From Limanda limanda (taxonomy: Eukaryota > Chordata > Actinopteri > Pleuronectiformes > Pleuronectidae): DNA of 64,000 nt. Shown here piece after piece: positions 21,801 through 35,400 of the stretch; the first letter of the stretch is position 1, and each line of letters starts with the position of its first letter. The stretch spans positions 124,001 to 188,000 of the forward strand of contig NW_026870461.1 in assembly GCF_963576545.1 (NCBI RefSeq), read 5' to 3'. The notes beneath the pieces are model-generated. The model was not told the origin of the DNA. It did no database searches and saw only the letters and a list, made by a program, of their open reading frames with translations. The translations under genes were made by a program, and so were the position numbers.

Positions 21801-24800
21801 CGGAAGAGGTCGACCGACGAAATTCCCCCAAATCTGAGGAGATATTCTTGAATAACTTTTTTTGTGAAGGTCGGAGAGACTTGCAAGTAGGCTCTACCCC
21901 CACTAAATAGGGTAGCGCGCATCGATCGGTACCATCCTTGAGCTTCTCCGACTTTCGGAAGGGTTAGGGTTAGGGTTAGGGATGAAAGCACATAGGAGAA
22001 AGAGATATTCTTGAATAACTTTTTTTGTGAAGGTCGGAGAGACTTGCAAGTAGGCTCTACCCCCACTAAATGGGGTAGCGCGCATCGATCGGTACCATCT
22101 TTGAGCTTCTCCGACTTTCGGAAGGGTTAGGGTTAGGGTTAGGGATGAAAGCACATAGGAGAAAGAGATATTCTTGAATAACTTTTTTTGTGAAGGTCGG
22201 AGAGACTTGGAAAGTGGTTGCATCTGGACTAATTTGGGTCCTGCGGATCGATTGGTACCATCCCCGAGCTTGTACGACCTTCGGAAGAGGTCGACCGACG
22301 AAATTCCCCCAAATCTGAGGAGATATTCTTGAATAACTTTTTTTGTGAAGGTCGGAGAGACTTGCAAGTAGGCTCTACCCCCACTAAATAGGGTAGCGCG
22401 CATCGATCGGTACCATCCTTGAGCTTCTCCGACTTTCGGAAGGGTTAGGGTTAGGGTTAGGGATGAAAGCACATAGGAGAAAGAGATATTCTTGAATAAC
22501 TTTTTTTGTGAAGGTCGGAGAGACTTGCAAGTAGGCTCTACCCCCACTAAATGGGGTAGCGCGCATCGATCGGTACTATCTTTGAGCTTCTCCGACTTTC
22601 GGAAGGGTTAGGGTTAGGGTTAGGGATGAAAGCACATAGGAGAAAGAGATATTCTTGAATAACTTTTTTTGTGAAGGTCGGAGAGACTTGGAAAGTGGTT
22701 GCATCTGGACTAATTTGGGTCCTGCGGATCGATTGGTACCATCCCCGAGCTTGTACGACCTTCGGAAGAGGTCGACCGACGAAATTCCCCCAAATCTGAG
22801 GAGATATTCTTGAATAACTTTTTTTGTGAAGGTCGGAGAGACTTGCAAGTAGGCTCTACTCCCACTAAATGGGGTAGCGCGCATCGATCGGTACCATCCT
22901 TGAGCTTCTCCGACTTTCGGAAGGGTTAGGGTTAGGGTTAGGGATGAAAGCACATAGGAGAAAGAGATATTCTTGAATAACTTTTTTTGTGAAGGTCGGC
23001 GAGACTTGGAAAGTGGTTGCATCTGGACTAATTTGGGTCCTGCGGATCGATTGGTACCATCCCCGAGCTTGTACGACCTTCGGAAGAGGTCGACCGACGA
23101 AATTCCCCCAAATCTGAGGAGATATTCTTGAATAACTTTTTTTGTGAAGGTCGGAGAGACTTGCAAGTAGGCTCTACCCCCACTAAATAGGGTAGCGCGC
23201 ATCGATCGGTACCATCCTTGAGCTTCTCCGACTTTCGGAAGGGTTAGGGTTAGGGTTAGGGATGAAAGCACATAGGAGAAAGAGATATTCTTGAATAACT
23301 TTTTTTGTGAAGGTCGGAGAGACTTGCAAGTAGGCTCTACCCCCACTAAATGGGGTAGCGCGCATCGATCCGTACCATCCTTGAGCTTCTCCGACTTTCG
23401 GAAGGGTTAGGGTTAGGGTTAGGGATGAAAGCACATAGGAGAAAGAGATATTCTTGAATAACTTTTTTTGTGAAGGTCGGAGAGACTTGGAAAGTGGTTG
23501 CATCTGGACTAATTTGGGTCCTGCGGATCGATTGGTACCATCCCCGAGCTTGTACGACCTTCGGAAGAGGTCGACCGACGAAATTCCCCCAAATCTGAGG
23601 AGATATTCTTGAATAACTTTTTTTGTGAAGGTCGGAGAGACTTGCAAGTAGGCTCTACTCCCACTAAATGGGGTAGCGCGCATCGATCGGTACCATCCTT
23701 GAGCTTCTCCGACTTTCGGAAGGGTTAGGGTTAGGGTTAGGGATGAAAGCACATAGGAGAAAGAGATATTCTTGAATAACTTTTTTGTGAAGGTCGGAGA
23801 GACTTGCAAGTAGGCTCTACCCCCACTAAATGGGGTTGCGCGCATCGATCGGTACCATCCTTGAGCTTCTCCGACTTTCGGAAGGGTTAGGGTTAGGGTT
23901 AGGGATGAAAGCACATAGGAGAAAGAGATATTCTTAAATAACTTTTTTTGTGAAGGTCGGAGAGACTTGGAAAGTGGTTGCATCTGGACTAATTTGGGTC
24001 CTGCGGATCGATTGGTACCATCCCCGAGCTTGTACGACCTTCGGAAGAGGTCGACCGACGAAATTCCCCCAAATCTGAGGAGATATTCTTGAATAACTTT
24101 TTTTGTGAAGGTCGGAGAGACTTGCAAGTAGGCTCTACCCCCACTAAATGGGGTAGCGCGCATCGATCGGTACCATCCTTGAGCTTCTCCGACTTTCGGA
24201 AGGGTTAGGGTTAGGGTTAGGGATGAAAGCACATAGGAGAAAGAGATATTCTTGAATAACTTTTTTTGTGAAGGTCGGAGAGACTTGCAAGTAGGCTCTA
24301 CCCCCACTAAATGGGGTTGCGCGCATCGATCAGTACCATCCTTGAGCTTCTCCGACTTTCGGAAGGGTTAGGGTTAGGGTTAGGGATGAAAGCACATAGG
24401 AGAAAGAGATATTCTTGAATAACTTTTTTTGTGAAGGTCGGAGAGACTTGGAAAGTGGTTGCATCTGGACTAATTTGGGTCCTGCGGATCGATTGGTACC
24501 ATCCCCGAGCTTGTACGACCTTCGGAAGAGGTCGACCGACGAAATTCCCCCAAATCTGAGGAGATATTCTTGAATAACTTTTTTTGTGAAGGTCGGAGAG
24601 ACTTGCAAGTAGGCTCTACCCCCACTAAATGGGGTAGCGCGCATCGATCGGTACCATCCTTGAGCTTCTCCGACTTTCGGAAGGGTTAGGGTTAGGGTTA
24701 GGGATGAAAGCACATAGGAGAAAGAGATATTCTTGAATAACTTTTTTTGTGAAGGTCGGAGAGACTTGCAAGTAGGCTCTACCCCCACTAAATGGGGTAG

Positions 24801-24913
24801 CGCGCATCGATCGGTACCATCCTTGAGCTTCTCCGACTTTCGGAAGGGTTAGGGTTAGGGTTAGGGATGAAAGCACATAGGAGAAAGAGATATTCTTGAA
24901 TAACTTTTTTTGT
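18837..24913 (+). repeat. Block P2: 6.1 kb higher-order segment, copy 2
   Basis: Copy of 10,987-16,594 carrying the same ordered markers (CTCCAACTTTC at 19,073 and 19,554, AAATTACCCC at about 20,383, T6 tract near 23,780, TTCTTAAATAAC near 23,933). The first trimer is present twice (18,837 and 19,318), adding 481 bp, and two B copies have lost one TTAGGG each (near 19,740 and 20,697), removing 12 bp. The length difference between copies, 469 bp, is exactly 481 minus 12. Other private changes are few, so the duplication looks recent compared with the monomer divergence. Confidence 0.88.
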
Positions 24914-27900
24914 GAAGGTCGGAGAGACTTGGAAAGTGGTTGCATCTGGACTAATTTGGGTCCTGCGGATCGATTGGTACCATCCCCGAGCTTGTACGAC
25001 CTTCGGAAGAGGTCGACCGACGAAATTCCCCCAAATCTGAGGAGATATTCTTGAATAACTTTTTTTGTGAAGGTCGGAGAGACTTGCAAGTAGGCTCTAC
25101 CCCCACTAAATGGGGTAGCGCGCATCGATCGGTACCATCCTTGAGCTTCTCCGACTTTCGGAAGGGTTAGGGTTAGGGTTAGGGATGAAAGCACATAGGA
25201 GAAAGAGATATTCTTGAATAACTTTTTTTGTGAAGGTCGGAGAGACTTGCAAGTAGGCTCTACCCCCACTAAATGGGGTAGCGCGCATCGATCGGTACCA
25301 TCCTTGAGCTTCTCCGACTTTCGGAAGGGTTAGGGTTAGGGTTAGGGATGAAAGCACATAGGAGAAAGAGATATTCTTGAATAACTTTTTTTGTGAAGGT
25401 CGGAGAGACTTGCAAGTAGGCTCTACCCCCACTAAATGGGGTTGCGCGCATCGATCGATACCATCTTTGAGCTTCTCCGACTTTCGGAAGGGTTAGGGTT
25501 AGGGTTAGGGATGAAAGCACATAGGAGAAAGAGATATTCTTGAATAACTTTTTTTGTGAAGGTCGGAGAGACTTGGAAAGTGGTTGCATCTGGACTAATT
25601 TGGGTCCTGCGGATCGATTGGTACCATCCCCGAGCTTGTACGACCTTCGGAAGAGGTTGACCGACGAAATTCCCCCAAATCTGAGGAGATATTCTTGAAT
25701 AACTTTTTTTGTGAAGGTCGGAGAGACTTGCAAGTAGGCTCTACCCCCACTAAATGGGGTAGCGCGCATCGATCGGTACCATCCTTGAGCTTCTCCGACT
25801 TTCGGAAGGGTTAGGGTTAGGGTTAGGGATGAAAGCACATAGGAGAAAGAGATATTCTTGAATAACTTTTTTTGTGAAGGTCGGAGAGACTTGGAAAGTG
25901 GTTGCATCTGGACTAATTTGGGTCCTGCGGATCGATTGGTACCATCCCCGAGCTTGTACGACCTTCGGAAGAGGTCGACCGACGAAATTCCCCCAAATCT
26001 AAGGAGATATTCTTGAATAACTTTTTTTGTGAAGGTCGGAGAGACTTGCAAGTAGGCTCTACCCCCACTAAATGGGGTAGCGCGCATCGATCAGTACCAT
26101 CCTTGAGCTTCTCCGACTTTCGGAAGGGTTAGGGTTAGGGTTAGGGATGAAAGCACATAGGAGAAAGAGATATTCTTGAATAACTTTTTTTGTGAAGGTC
26201 GGAGAGACTTGCAAGTAGGCTCTACCCCCACTAAATGGGGTTGCGCGCATCGATCGGTACCATCCTTGAGCTTCTCCGACTTTCGGAAGGGTTAGGGTTA
26301 GGGTTAGGGATGAAAGCACATAGGAGAAAGAGATATTCTTGAATAACTTTTTTTGTGAAGGTCGGAGAGACTTGGAAAGTGGTTGCATCTGGACTAATTT
26401 GGGTCCTGCGGATCGATTGGTACCATCCCCGAGCTTGTACGACCTTCGGAAGAGGTCGACCGACGAAATTCCCCCAAATCTGAGGAGATATTCTTGAATA
26501 ACTTTTTTTGTGAAGGTCGGAGAGACTTGCAAGTAGGCTCTACCCCCACTAAATGGGGTAGCGCGCATCGATCGGTACCATCCTTGAGCTTCTCCGACTT
26601 TCGGAAGGGTTAGGGTTAGGGTTAGGGATGAAAGCACATAGGAGAAAGAGATATTCTTGAATAACTTTTTTTGTGAAGGTCGGAGAGACTTGCAAGTAGG
26701 CTCTACCCCCACTAAATGGGGTAGCGCGCATCGATCGGTACCATCCTTGAGCTTCTCCGACTTTCGGAAGGGTTAGGGTTAGGGTTAGGGTTAGGGATGA
26801 AAGCACATAGGAGAAAGAGATATTCTTGAATAACTTTTTTTGTGAAGGTCGGAGAGACTTGGAAAGTGGTTGCATCTGGACTAATTTGGGTCCTGCGGAT
26901 CGATTGGTACCATCCCCGAGCTTGTACGACCTTCGGAAGAGGTTGACCGACGAAATTCCCCCAAATCTGAGGAGATATTCTTGAATAACTTTTTTTGTGA
27001 AGGTCGGAGAGACTTGCAAGTAGGCTCTACCCCCACTAAATGGGGTAGCGCGCATCGATCGGTACCATCCTTGAGCTTCTCCGACTTTCGGAAGGGTTAG
27101 GGTTAGGGTTAGGGATGAAAGCACATAGGAGAAAGAGATATTCTTGAATAACTTTTTTTGTGAAGGTCGGAGAGACTTGCAAGTAGGCTCTACCCCCACT
27201 AAATGGGGTTGCACGCATCGATCGGTACCATCCTTGAGCTTCTCCGACTTTCGGAAGGGTTAGGGTTAGGGTTAGGGATGAAAGCACATAGGAGAAAGAG
27301 ATATTCTTGAATAACTTTTTTTGTGAAGGTCGGAGAGACTTGGAAAGTGGTTGCATCTGGACTAATTTGGGTCCTGCGGATCGATTGGTACCATCCCCGA
27401 GCTTGTACGACCTTCGGAAGAGGTCGACCGACGAAATTCCCCCAAATCTGAGGAGATATTCTTGAATAACTTTTTTTGTGAAGGTCGGAGAGACTTGCAA
27501 GTAGGCTCTACCCCCACTAAATGGGGTAACGCGCATCGATCGGTACCATCCTTGAGCTTCTCCGACTTTCGGAAGGGTTAGGGTTAGGGATGAAAGCACA
27601 TAGGAGAAAGAGATATTCTTGAATAACTTTTTTTGTGAAGGTCGGAGAGACTTGGAAAGTGGTTGCATCTGGACTAATTTGGGTCCTGCGGATCGATTGG
27701 TACCATCCCCGAGCTTGTACGACCTTTGGAAGAGGTCGACCGACGAAATTCCCCCAAATCTGAGGAGATATTCTTGAATAACTTTTTTTGTGAAGGTCGG
27801 AGAGACTTGCAAGTAGGCTCTACCCCCACTAAATGGGGTAGCGCGCATCGATCGGTACCATCCTTGAGCTTCTCCGACTTTCGGAAGGGTTAGGGTTAGG

Positions 27901-28435
27901 GTTAGGGATGAAAGCACATAGGAGAAAGAGATATTCTTGAATAACTTTTTTTGTGAAGGTCGGAGAGACTTGGAAAGTGGTTGCATCTGGACTAATTTGG
28001 GTCCTGCGGATCGATTGGTACCATCCCCGAGCTTGTACGACCTTCGGAAGAGGTCGACCGACGAAATTCCCCCAAATCTAAGGAGATATTCTTGAATAAC
28101 TTTTTTTGTGAAGGTCGGAGAGACTTGCAAGTAGGCTCTACCCCCACTAAATGGGGTAGCGCGCATCGATCAGTACCATCCTTGAGCTTCTCCGACTTTC
28201 GGAAGGGTTAGGGTTAGGGTTAGGGATGAAAGCACATAGGAGAAAGAGATATTCTTGAATAACTTTTTTTGTGAAGGTCGGAGAGACTTGCAAGTAGGCT
28301 CTACCCCCACTAAATGGGGTTGCGCGCATCGATCGGTACCATCCTTGAGCTTCTCCGACTTTCGGAAGGGTTAGGGTTAGGGTTAGGGATGAAAGCACAT
28401 AGGAGAAAGAGATATTCTTGAATAACTTTTTTTGT
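24914..28435 (+). repeat. Block S1: 3522 bp super-repeat
   Basis: Unit order: ABBB (24,914), AB (25,558), ABB (25,876), ABB (26,357), ABB (26,844), AB of 312 bp (27,325), AB (27,637), ABB (27,955). Block markers, repeated in the following blocks, are GATCGATACC in the third B of the tetramer, GGTTGACCG and AATCTAAGG in particular A monomers, GGTTGCACGC at 27,207, and a B with only two TTAGGG in the short dimer. This copy alone has a four-repeat telomeric tract. Confidence 0.87.
26770..26796 (+). repeat. Telomeric tract with four TTAGGG units (five G-tracts)
   Basis: GGG followed by TTAGGG four times, 27 nt, in the last B of the trimer starting at 26,357. It is the only four-repeat tract I noticed; the corresponding B in the other S blocks has three. 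It shows that the tract can gain as well as lose single 6 bp units and explains why S1 to S2 offsets are 3522 on one side and 3516 on the other. Confidence 0.92.
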
Positions 28436-31400
28436 GAAGGTCGGAGAGACTTGGAAAGTGGTTGCATCTGGACTAATTTGGGTCCTGCGGATCGATTGGT
28501 ACCATCCCCGAGCTTGTACGACCTTCGGAAGAGGTCGACCGACGAAATTCCCCCAAATCTGAGGAGATATTCTTGAATAACTTTTTTTGTGAAGGTCGGA
28601 GAGACTTGCAAGTAGGCTCTACCCCCACTAAATGGGGTAGCGCGCATCGATCGGTACCATCCTTGAGCTTCTCCGACTTTCGGAAGGGTTAGGGTTAGGG
28701 TTAGGGATGAAAGCACATAGGAGAAAGAGATATTCTTGAATAACTTTTTTTGTGAAGGTCGGAGAGACTTGCAAGTAGGCTCTACCCCCACTAAATGGGG
28801 TAGCGCGCATCGATCGGTACCATCCTTGAGCTTCTCCGACTTTCGGAAGGGTTAGGGTTAGGGTTAGGGATGAAAGCACATAGGAGAAAGAGATATTCTT
28901 GAATAACTTTTTTTGTGAAGGTCGGAGAGACTTGCAAGTAGGCTCTACCCCCACTAAATGGGGTTGCGCGCATCGATCGATACCATCTTTGAGCTTCTCC
29001 GACTTTCGGAAGGGTTAGGGTTAGGGTTAGGGATGAAAGCACATAGGAGAAAGAGATATTCTTGAATAACTTTTTTTGTGAAGGTCGGAGAGACTTGGAA
29101 AGTGGTTGCATCTGGACTAATTTGGGTCCTGCGGATCGATTGGTACCATCCCCGAGCTTGTACGACCTTCGGAAGAGGTTGACCGACGAAATTCCCCCAA
29201 ATCTGAGGAGATATTCTTGAATAACTTTTTTTGTGAAGGTCGGAGAGACTTGCAAGTAGGCTCTACCCCCACTAAATGGGGTAGCGCGCATCGATCGGTA
29301 CCATCCTTGAGCTTCTCCGACTTTCGGAAGGGTTAGGGTTAGGGTTAGGGATGAAAGCACATAGGAGAAAGAGATATTCTTGAATAACTTTTTTTGTGAA
29401 GGTCGGAGAGACTTGGAAAGTGGTTGCATCTGGACTAATTTGGGTCCTGCGGATCGATTGGTACCATCCCCGAGCTTGTACGACCTTCGGAAGAGGTCGA
29501 CCGACGAAATTCCCCCAAATCTAAGGAGATATTCTTGAATAACTTTTTTTGTGAAGGTCGGAGAGACTTGCAAGTAGGCTCTACCCCCACTAAATGGGGT
29601 AGCGCGCATCGATCAGTACCATCCTTGAGCTTCTCCGACTTTCGGAAGGGTTAGGGTTAGGGTTAGGGATGAAAGCACATAGGAGAAAGAGATATTCTTG
29701 AATAACTTTTTTTGTGAAGGTCGGAGAGACTTGCAAGTAGGCTCTACCCCCACTAAATGGGGTTGCGCGCATCGATCGGTACCATCCTTGAGCTTCTCCG
29801 ACTTTCGGAAGGGTTAGGGTTAGGGTTAGGGATGAAAGCACATAGGAGAAAGAGATATTCTTGAATAACTTTTTTTGTGAAGGTCGGAGAGACTTGGAAA
29901 GTGGTTGCATCTGGACTAATTTGGGTCCTGCGGATCGATTGGTACCATCCCCGAGCTTGTACGACCTTCGGAAGAGGTCGACCGACGAAATTCCCCCAAA
30001 TCTGAGGAGATATTCTTGAATAACTTTTTTTGTGAAGGTCGGAGAGACTTGCAAGTAGGCTCTACCCCCACTAAATGGGGTAGCGCGCATCGATCGGTAC
30101 CATCCTTGAGCTTCTCCGACTTTCGGAAGGGTTAGGGTTAGGGTTAGGGATGAAAGCACATAGGAGAAAGAGATATTCTTGAATAACTTTTTTTGTGAAG
30201 GTCGGAGAGACTTGCAAGTAGGCTCTACCCCCACTAAATGGGGTAGCGCGCATCGATCGGTACCATCCTTGAGCTTCTCCGACTTTCGGAAGGGTTAGGG
30301 TTAGGGTTAGGGATGAAAGCACATAGGAGAAAGAGATATTCTTGAATAACTTTTTTTGTGAAGGTCGGAGAGACTTGGAAAGTGGTTGCATCTGGACTAA
30401 TTTGGGTCCTGCGGATCGATTGGTACCATCCCCGAGCTTGTACGACCTTCGGAAGAGGTTGACCGACGAAATTCCCCCAAATCTGAGGAGATATTCTTGA
30501 ATAACTTTTTTTGTGAAGGTCGGAGAGACTTGCAAGTAGGCTCTACCCCCACTAAATGGGGTAGCGCGCATCGATCGGTACCATCCTTGAGCTTCTCCGA
30601 CTTTCGGAAGGGTTAGGGTTAGGGTTAGGGATGAAAGCACATAGGAGAAAGAGATATTCTTGAATAACTTTTTTTGTGAAGGTCGGAGAGACTTGCAAGT
30701 AGGCTCTACCCCCACTAAATGGGGTTGCACGCATCGATCGGTACCATCCTTGAGCTTCTCCGACTTTCGGAAGGGTTAGGGTTAGGGTTAGGGATGAAAG
30801 CACATAGGAGAAAGAGATATTCTTGAATAACTTTTTTTGTGAAGGTCGGAGAGACTTGGAAAGTGGTTGCATCTGGACTAATTTGGGTCCTGCGGATCGA
30901 TTGGTACCATCCCCGAGCTTGTACGACCTTCGGAAGAGGTCGACCGACGAAATTCCCCCAAATCTGAGGAGATATTCTTGAATAACTTTTTTTGTGAAGG
31001 TCGGAGAGACTTGCAAGTAGGCTCTACCCCCACTAAATGGGGTAACGCGCATCGATCGGTACCATCCTTGAGCTTCTCCGACTTTCGGAAGGGTTAGGGT
31101 TAGGGATGAAAGCACATAGGAGAAAGAGATATTCTTGAATAACTTTTTTTGTGAAGGTCGGAGAGACTTGGAAAGTGGTTGCATCTGGACTAATTTGGGT
31201 CCTGCGGATCGATTGGTACCATCCCCGAGCTTGTACGACCTTTGGAAGAGGTCGACCGACGAAATTCCCCCAAATCTGAGGAGATATTCTTGAATAACTT
31301 TTTTTGTGAAGGTCGGAGAGACTTGCAAGTAGGCTCTACCCCCACTAAATGGGGTAGCGCGCATCGATCGGTACCATCCTTGAGCTTCTCCGACTTTCGG

Positions 31401-32432
31401 AAGGGTTAGGGTTAGGGTTAGGGATGAAAGCACATAGGAGAAAGAGATATTCTTGAATAACTTTTTTTGTGAAGGTCGGAGAGACTTGCAAGTAGGCTCT
31501 ACCCCCACTAAATGGAGTAGCGCGCATCGATCGGTACCATCCTTGAGCTTCTCCGACTTTCGGAAGGGTTAGGGTTAGGGTTAGGGATGAAAGCACATAG
31601 GAGAAAGAGATATTCTTGAATAACTTTTTTTGTGAAGGTCGGAGAGACTTGGAAAGTGGTTGCATCTGGACTAATTTGGGTCCTGCGGATCGATTGGTAC
31701 CATCCCCGAGCTTGTACGACCTTCGGAAGAGGTTGACCAACGAAATTCCCCCAAATCTGAGGAGATATTCTTGAATAACTTTTTTTGTGAAGGTCGGAGA
31801 GACTTGCAAGTAGGCTCTACCCCCACTAAATGGGGTAGCGCGCATCGATCGGTACCATCCTTGAGCTTCTCCGACTTTCGGAAGGGTTAGGGTTAGGGTT
31901 AGGGATGAAAGCACATAGGAGAAAGAGATATTCTTGAATAACTTTTTTTGTGAAGGTCGGAGAGACTTGGAAAGTGGTTGCATCTGGACTAATTTGGGTC
32001 CTGCGGATCGATTGGTACCATCCCCGAGCTTGTACGACCTTCGGAAGAGGTCGACCGACGAAATTCCCCCAAATCTAAGGAGATATTCTTGAATAACTTT
32101 TTTTGTGAAGGTCGGAGAGACTTGCAAGTAGGCTCTACCCCCACTAAATGGGGTAGCGCGCATCGATCAGTACCATCCTTGAGCTTCTCCGACTTTCGGA
32201 AGGGTTAGGGTTAGGGTTAGGGATGAAAGCACATAGGAGAAAGAGATATTCTTGAATAACTTTTTTTGTGAAGGTCGGAGAGACTTGCAAGTAGGCTCTA
32301 CCCCCACTAAATGGGGTTGCGCGCATCGATCGGTACCATCCTTGAGCTTCTCCGACTTTCGGAAGGGTTAGGGTTAGGGTTAGGGATGAAAGCACATAGG
32401 AGAAAGAGATATTCTTGAATAACTTTTTTTGT
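28436..32432 (+). repeat. Block S2: 3997 bp super-repeat
   Basis: Order: ABBB, AB, ABB, ABB, ABB, AB (312 bp), ABB, AB, ABB. It differs from S1 by one added trimer and by three telomeric repeats where S1 has four (3522 minus 6 plus 481 gives 3997). It carries the GGTTGCACGC marker at 30,723, AATGGAGTAGC near 31,511 and GGTTGACCAACG at 31,732 (a private extra change). Confidence 0.87.
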
Positions 32433-35400
32433 GAAGGTCGGAGAGACTTGGAAAGTGGTTGCATCTGGACTAATTTGGGTCCTGCGGATCGATTGGTACC
32501 ATCCCCGAGCTTGTACGACCTTCGGAAGAGGTCGACCGACGAAATTCCCCCAAATCTGAGGAGATATTCTTGAATAACTTTTTTTGTGAAGGTCGGAGAG
32601 ACTTGCAAGTAGGCTCTACCCCCACTAAATGGGGTAGCGCGCATCGATCGGTACCATCCTTGAGCTTCTCCGACTTTCGGAAGGGTTAGGGTTAGGGTTA
32701 GGGATGAAAGCACATAGGAGAAAGAGATATTCTTGAATAACTTTTTTTGTGAAGGTCGGAGAGACTTGCAAGTAGGCTCTACCCCCACTAAATGGGGTAG
32801 CGCGCATCGATCGGTACCATCCTTGAGCTTCTCCGACTTTCGGAAGGGTTAGGGTTAGGGTTAGGGATGAAAGCACATAGGAGAAAGAGATATTCTTGAA
32901 TAACTTTTTTTGTGAAGGTCGGAGAGACTTGCAAGTAGGCTCTACCCCCACTAAATGGGGTTGCGCGCATCGATCGATACCATCTTTGAGCTTCTCCGAC
33001 TTTCGGAAGGGTTAGGGTTAGGGTTAGGGATGAAAGCACATAGGAGAAAGAGATATTCTTGAATAACTTTTTTTGTGAAGGTCGGAGAGACTTGGAAAGT
33101 GGTTGCATCTGGACTAATTTGGGTCCTGCGGATCGATTGGTACCATCCCCGAGCTTGTACGACCTTCGGAAGAGGTTGACCGACGAAATTCCCCCAAATC
33201 TGAGGAGATATTCTTGAATAACTTTTTTTGTGAAGGTCGGAGAGACTTGCAAGTAGGCTCTACCCCCACTAAATGGGGTAGCGCGCATCGATCGGTACCA
33301 TCCTTGAGCTTCTCCGACTTTCGGAAGGGTTAGGGTTAGGGTTAGGGATGAAAGCACATAGGAGAAAGAGATATTCTTGAATAACTTTTTTTGTGAAGGT
33401 CGGAGAGACTTGGAAAGTGGTTGCATCTGGACTAATTTGGGTCCTGCGGATCGATTGGTACCATCCCCGAGCTTGTACGACCTTCGGAAGAGGTCGACCG
33501 ACGAAATTCCCCCAAATCTAAGGAGATATTCTTGAATAACTTTTTTTGTGAAGGTCGGAGAGACTTGCAAGTAGGCTCTACCCCCACTAAATGGGGTAGC
33601 GCGCATCGATCAGTACCATCCTTGAGCTTCTCCGACTTTCGGAAGGGTTAGGGTTAGGGTTAGGGATGAAAGCACATAGGAGAAAGAGATATTCTTGAAT
33701 AACTTTTTTTGTGAAGGTCGGAGAGACTTGCAAGTAGGCTCTACCCCCACTAAATGGGGTTGCGCGCATCGATCGGTACCATCCTTGAGCTTCTCCGACT
33801 TTCGGAAGGGTTAGGGTTAGGGTTAGGGATGAAAGCACATAGGAGAAAGAGATATTCTTGAATAACTTTTTTTGTGAAGGTCGGAGAGACTTGGAAAGTG
33901 GTTGCATCTGGACTAATTTGGGTCCTGCGGATCGATTGGTACCATCCCCGAGCTTGTACGACCTTCGGAAGAGGTCGACCGACGAAATTCCCCCAAATCT
34001 GAGGAGATATTCTTGAATAACTTTTTTTGTGAAGGTCGGAGAGACTTGCAAGTAGGCTCTACCCCCACTAAATGGGGTAGCGCGCATCGATCGGTACCAT
34101 CCTTGAGCTTCTCCGACTTTCGGAAGGGTTAGGGTTAGGGTTAGGGATGAAAGCACATAGGAGAAAGAGATATTCTTGAATAACTTTTTTTGTGAAGGTC
34201 GGAGAGACTTGCAAGTAGGCTCTACCCCCACTAAATGGGGTAGCGCGCATCGATCGGTACCATCCTTGAGCTTCTCCGACTTTCGGAAGGGTTAGGGTTA
34301 GGGTTAGGGATGAAAGCACATAGGAGAAAGAGATATTCTTGAATAACTTTTTTTGTGAAGGTCGGAGAGACTTGGAAAGTGGTTGCATCTGGACTAATTT
34401 GGGTCCTGCGGATCGATTGGTACCATCCCCGAGCTTGTACGACCTTCGGAAGAGGTTGACCGACGAAATTCCCCCAAATCTGAGGAGATATTCTTGAATA
34501 ACTTTTTTTGTGAAGGTCGGAGAGACTTGCAAGTAGGCTCTACCCCCACTAAATGGGGTAGCGCGCATCGATCGGTACCATCCTTGAGCTTCTCCGACTT
34601 TCGGAAGGGTTAGGGTTAGGGTTAGGGATGAAAGCACATAGGAGAAAGAGATATTCTTGAATAACTTTTTTTGTGAAGGTCGGAGAGACTTGCAAGTAGG
34701 CTCTACCCCCACTAAATGGGGTTGCACGCATCGATCGGTACCATCCTTGAGCTTCTCCGACTTTCGGAAGGGTTAGGGTTAGGGTTAGGGATGAAAGCAC
34801 ATAGGAGAAAGAGATATTCTTGAATAACTTTTTTTGTGAAGGTCGGAGAGACTTGGAAAGTGGTTGCATCTGGACTAATTTGGGTCCTGCGGATCGATTG
34901 GTACCATCCCCGAGCTTGTACGACCTTCGGAAGAGGTCGACCGACGAAATTCCCCCAAATCTGAGGAGATATTCTTGAATAACTTTTTTTGTGAAGGTCG
35001 GAGAGACTTGCAAGTAGGCTCTACCCCCACTAAATGGGGTAACGCGCATCGATCGGTACCATCCTTGAGCTTCTCCGACTTTCGGAAGGGTTAGGGTTAG
35101 GGATGAAAGCACATAGGAGAAAGAGATATTCTTGAATAACTTTTTTTGTGAAGGTCGGAGAGACTTGGAAAGTGGTTGCATCTGGACTAATTTGGGTCCT
35201 GCGGATCGATTGGTACCATCCCCGAGCTTGTACGACCTTTGGAAGAGGTCGACCGACGAAATTCCCCCAAATCTGAGGAGATATTCTTGAATAACTTTTT
35301 TTGTGAAGGTCGGAGAGACTTGCAAGTAGGCTCTACCCCCACTAAATGGGGTAGCGCGCATCGATCGGTACCATCCTTGAGCTTCTCCGACTTTCGGAAG

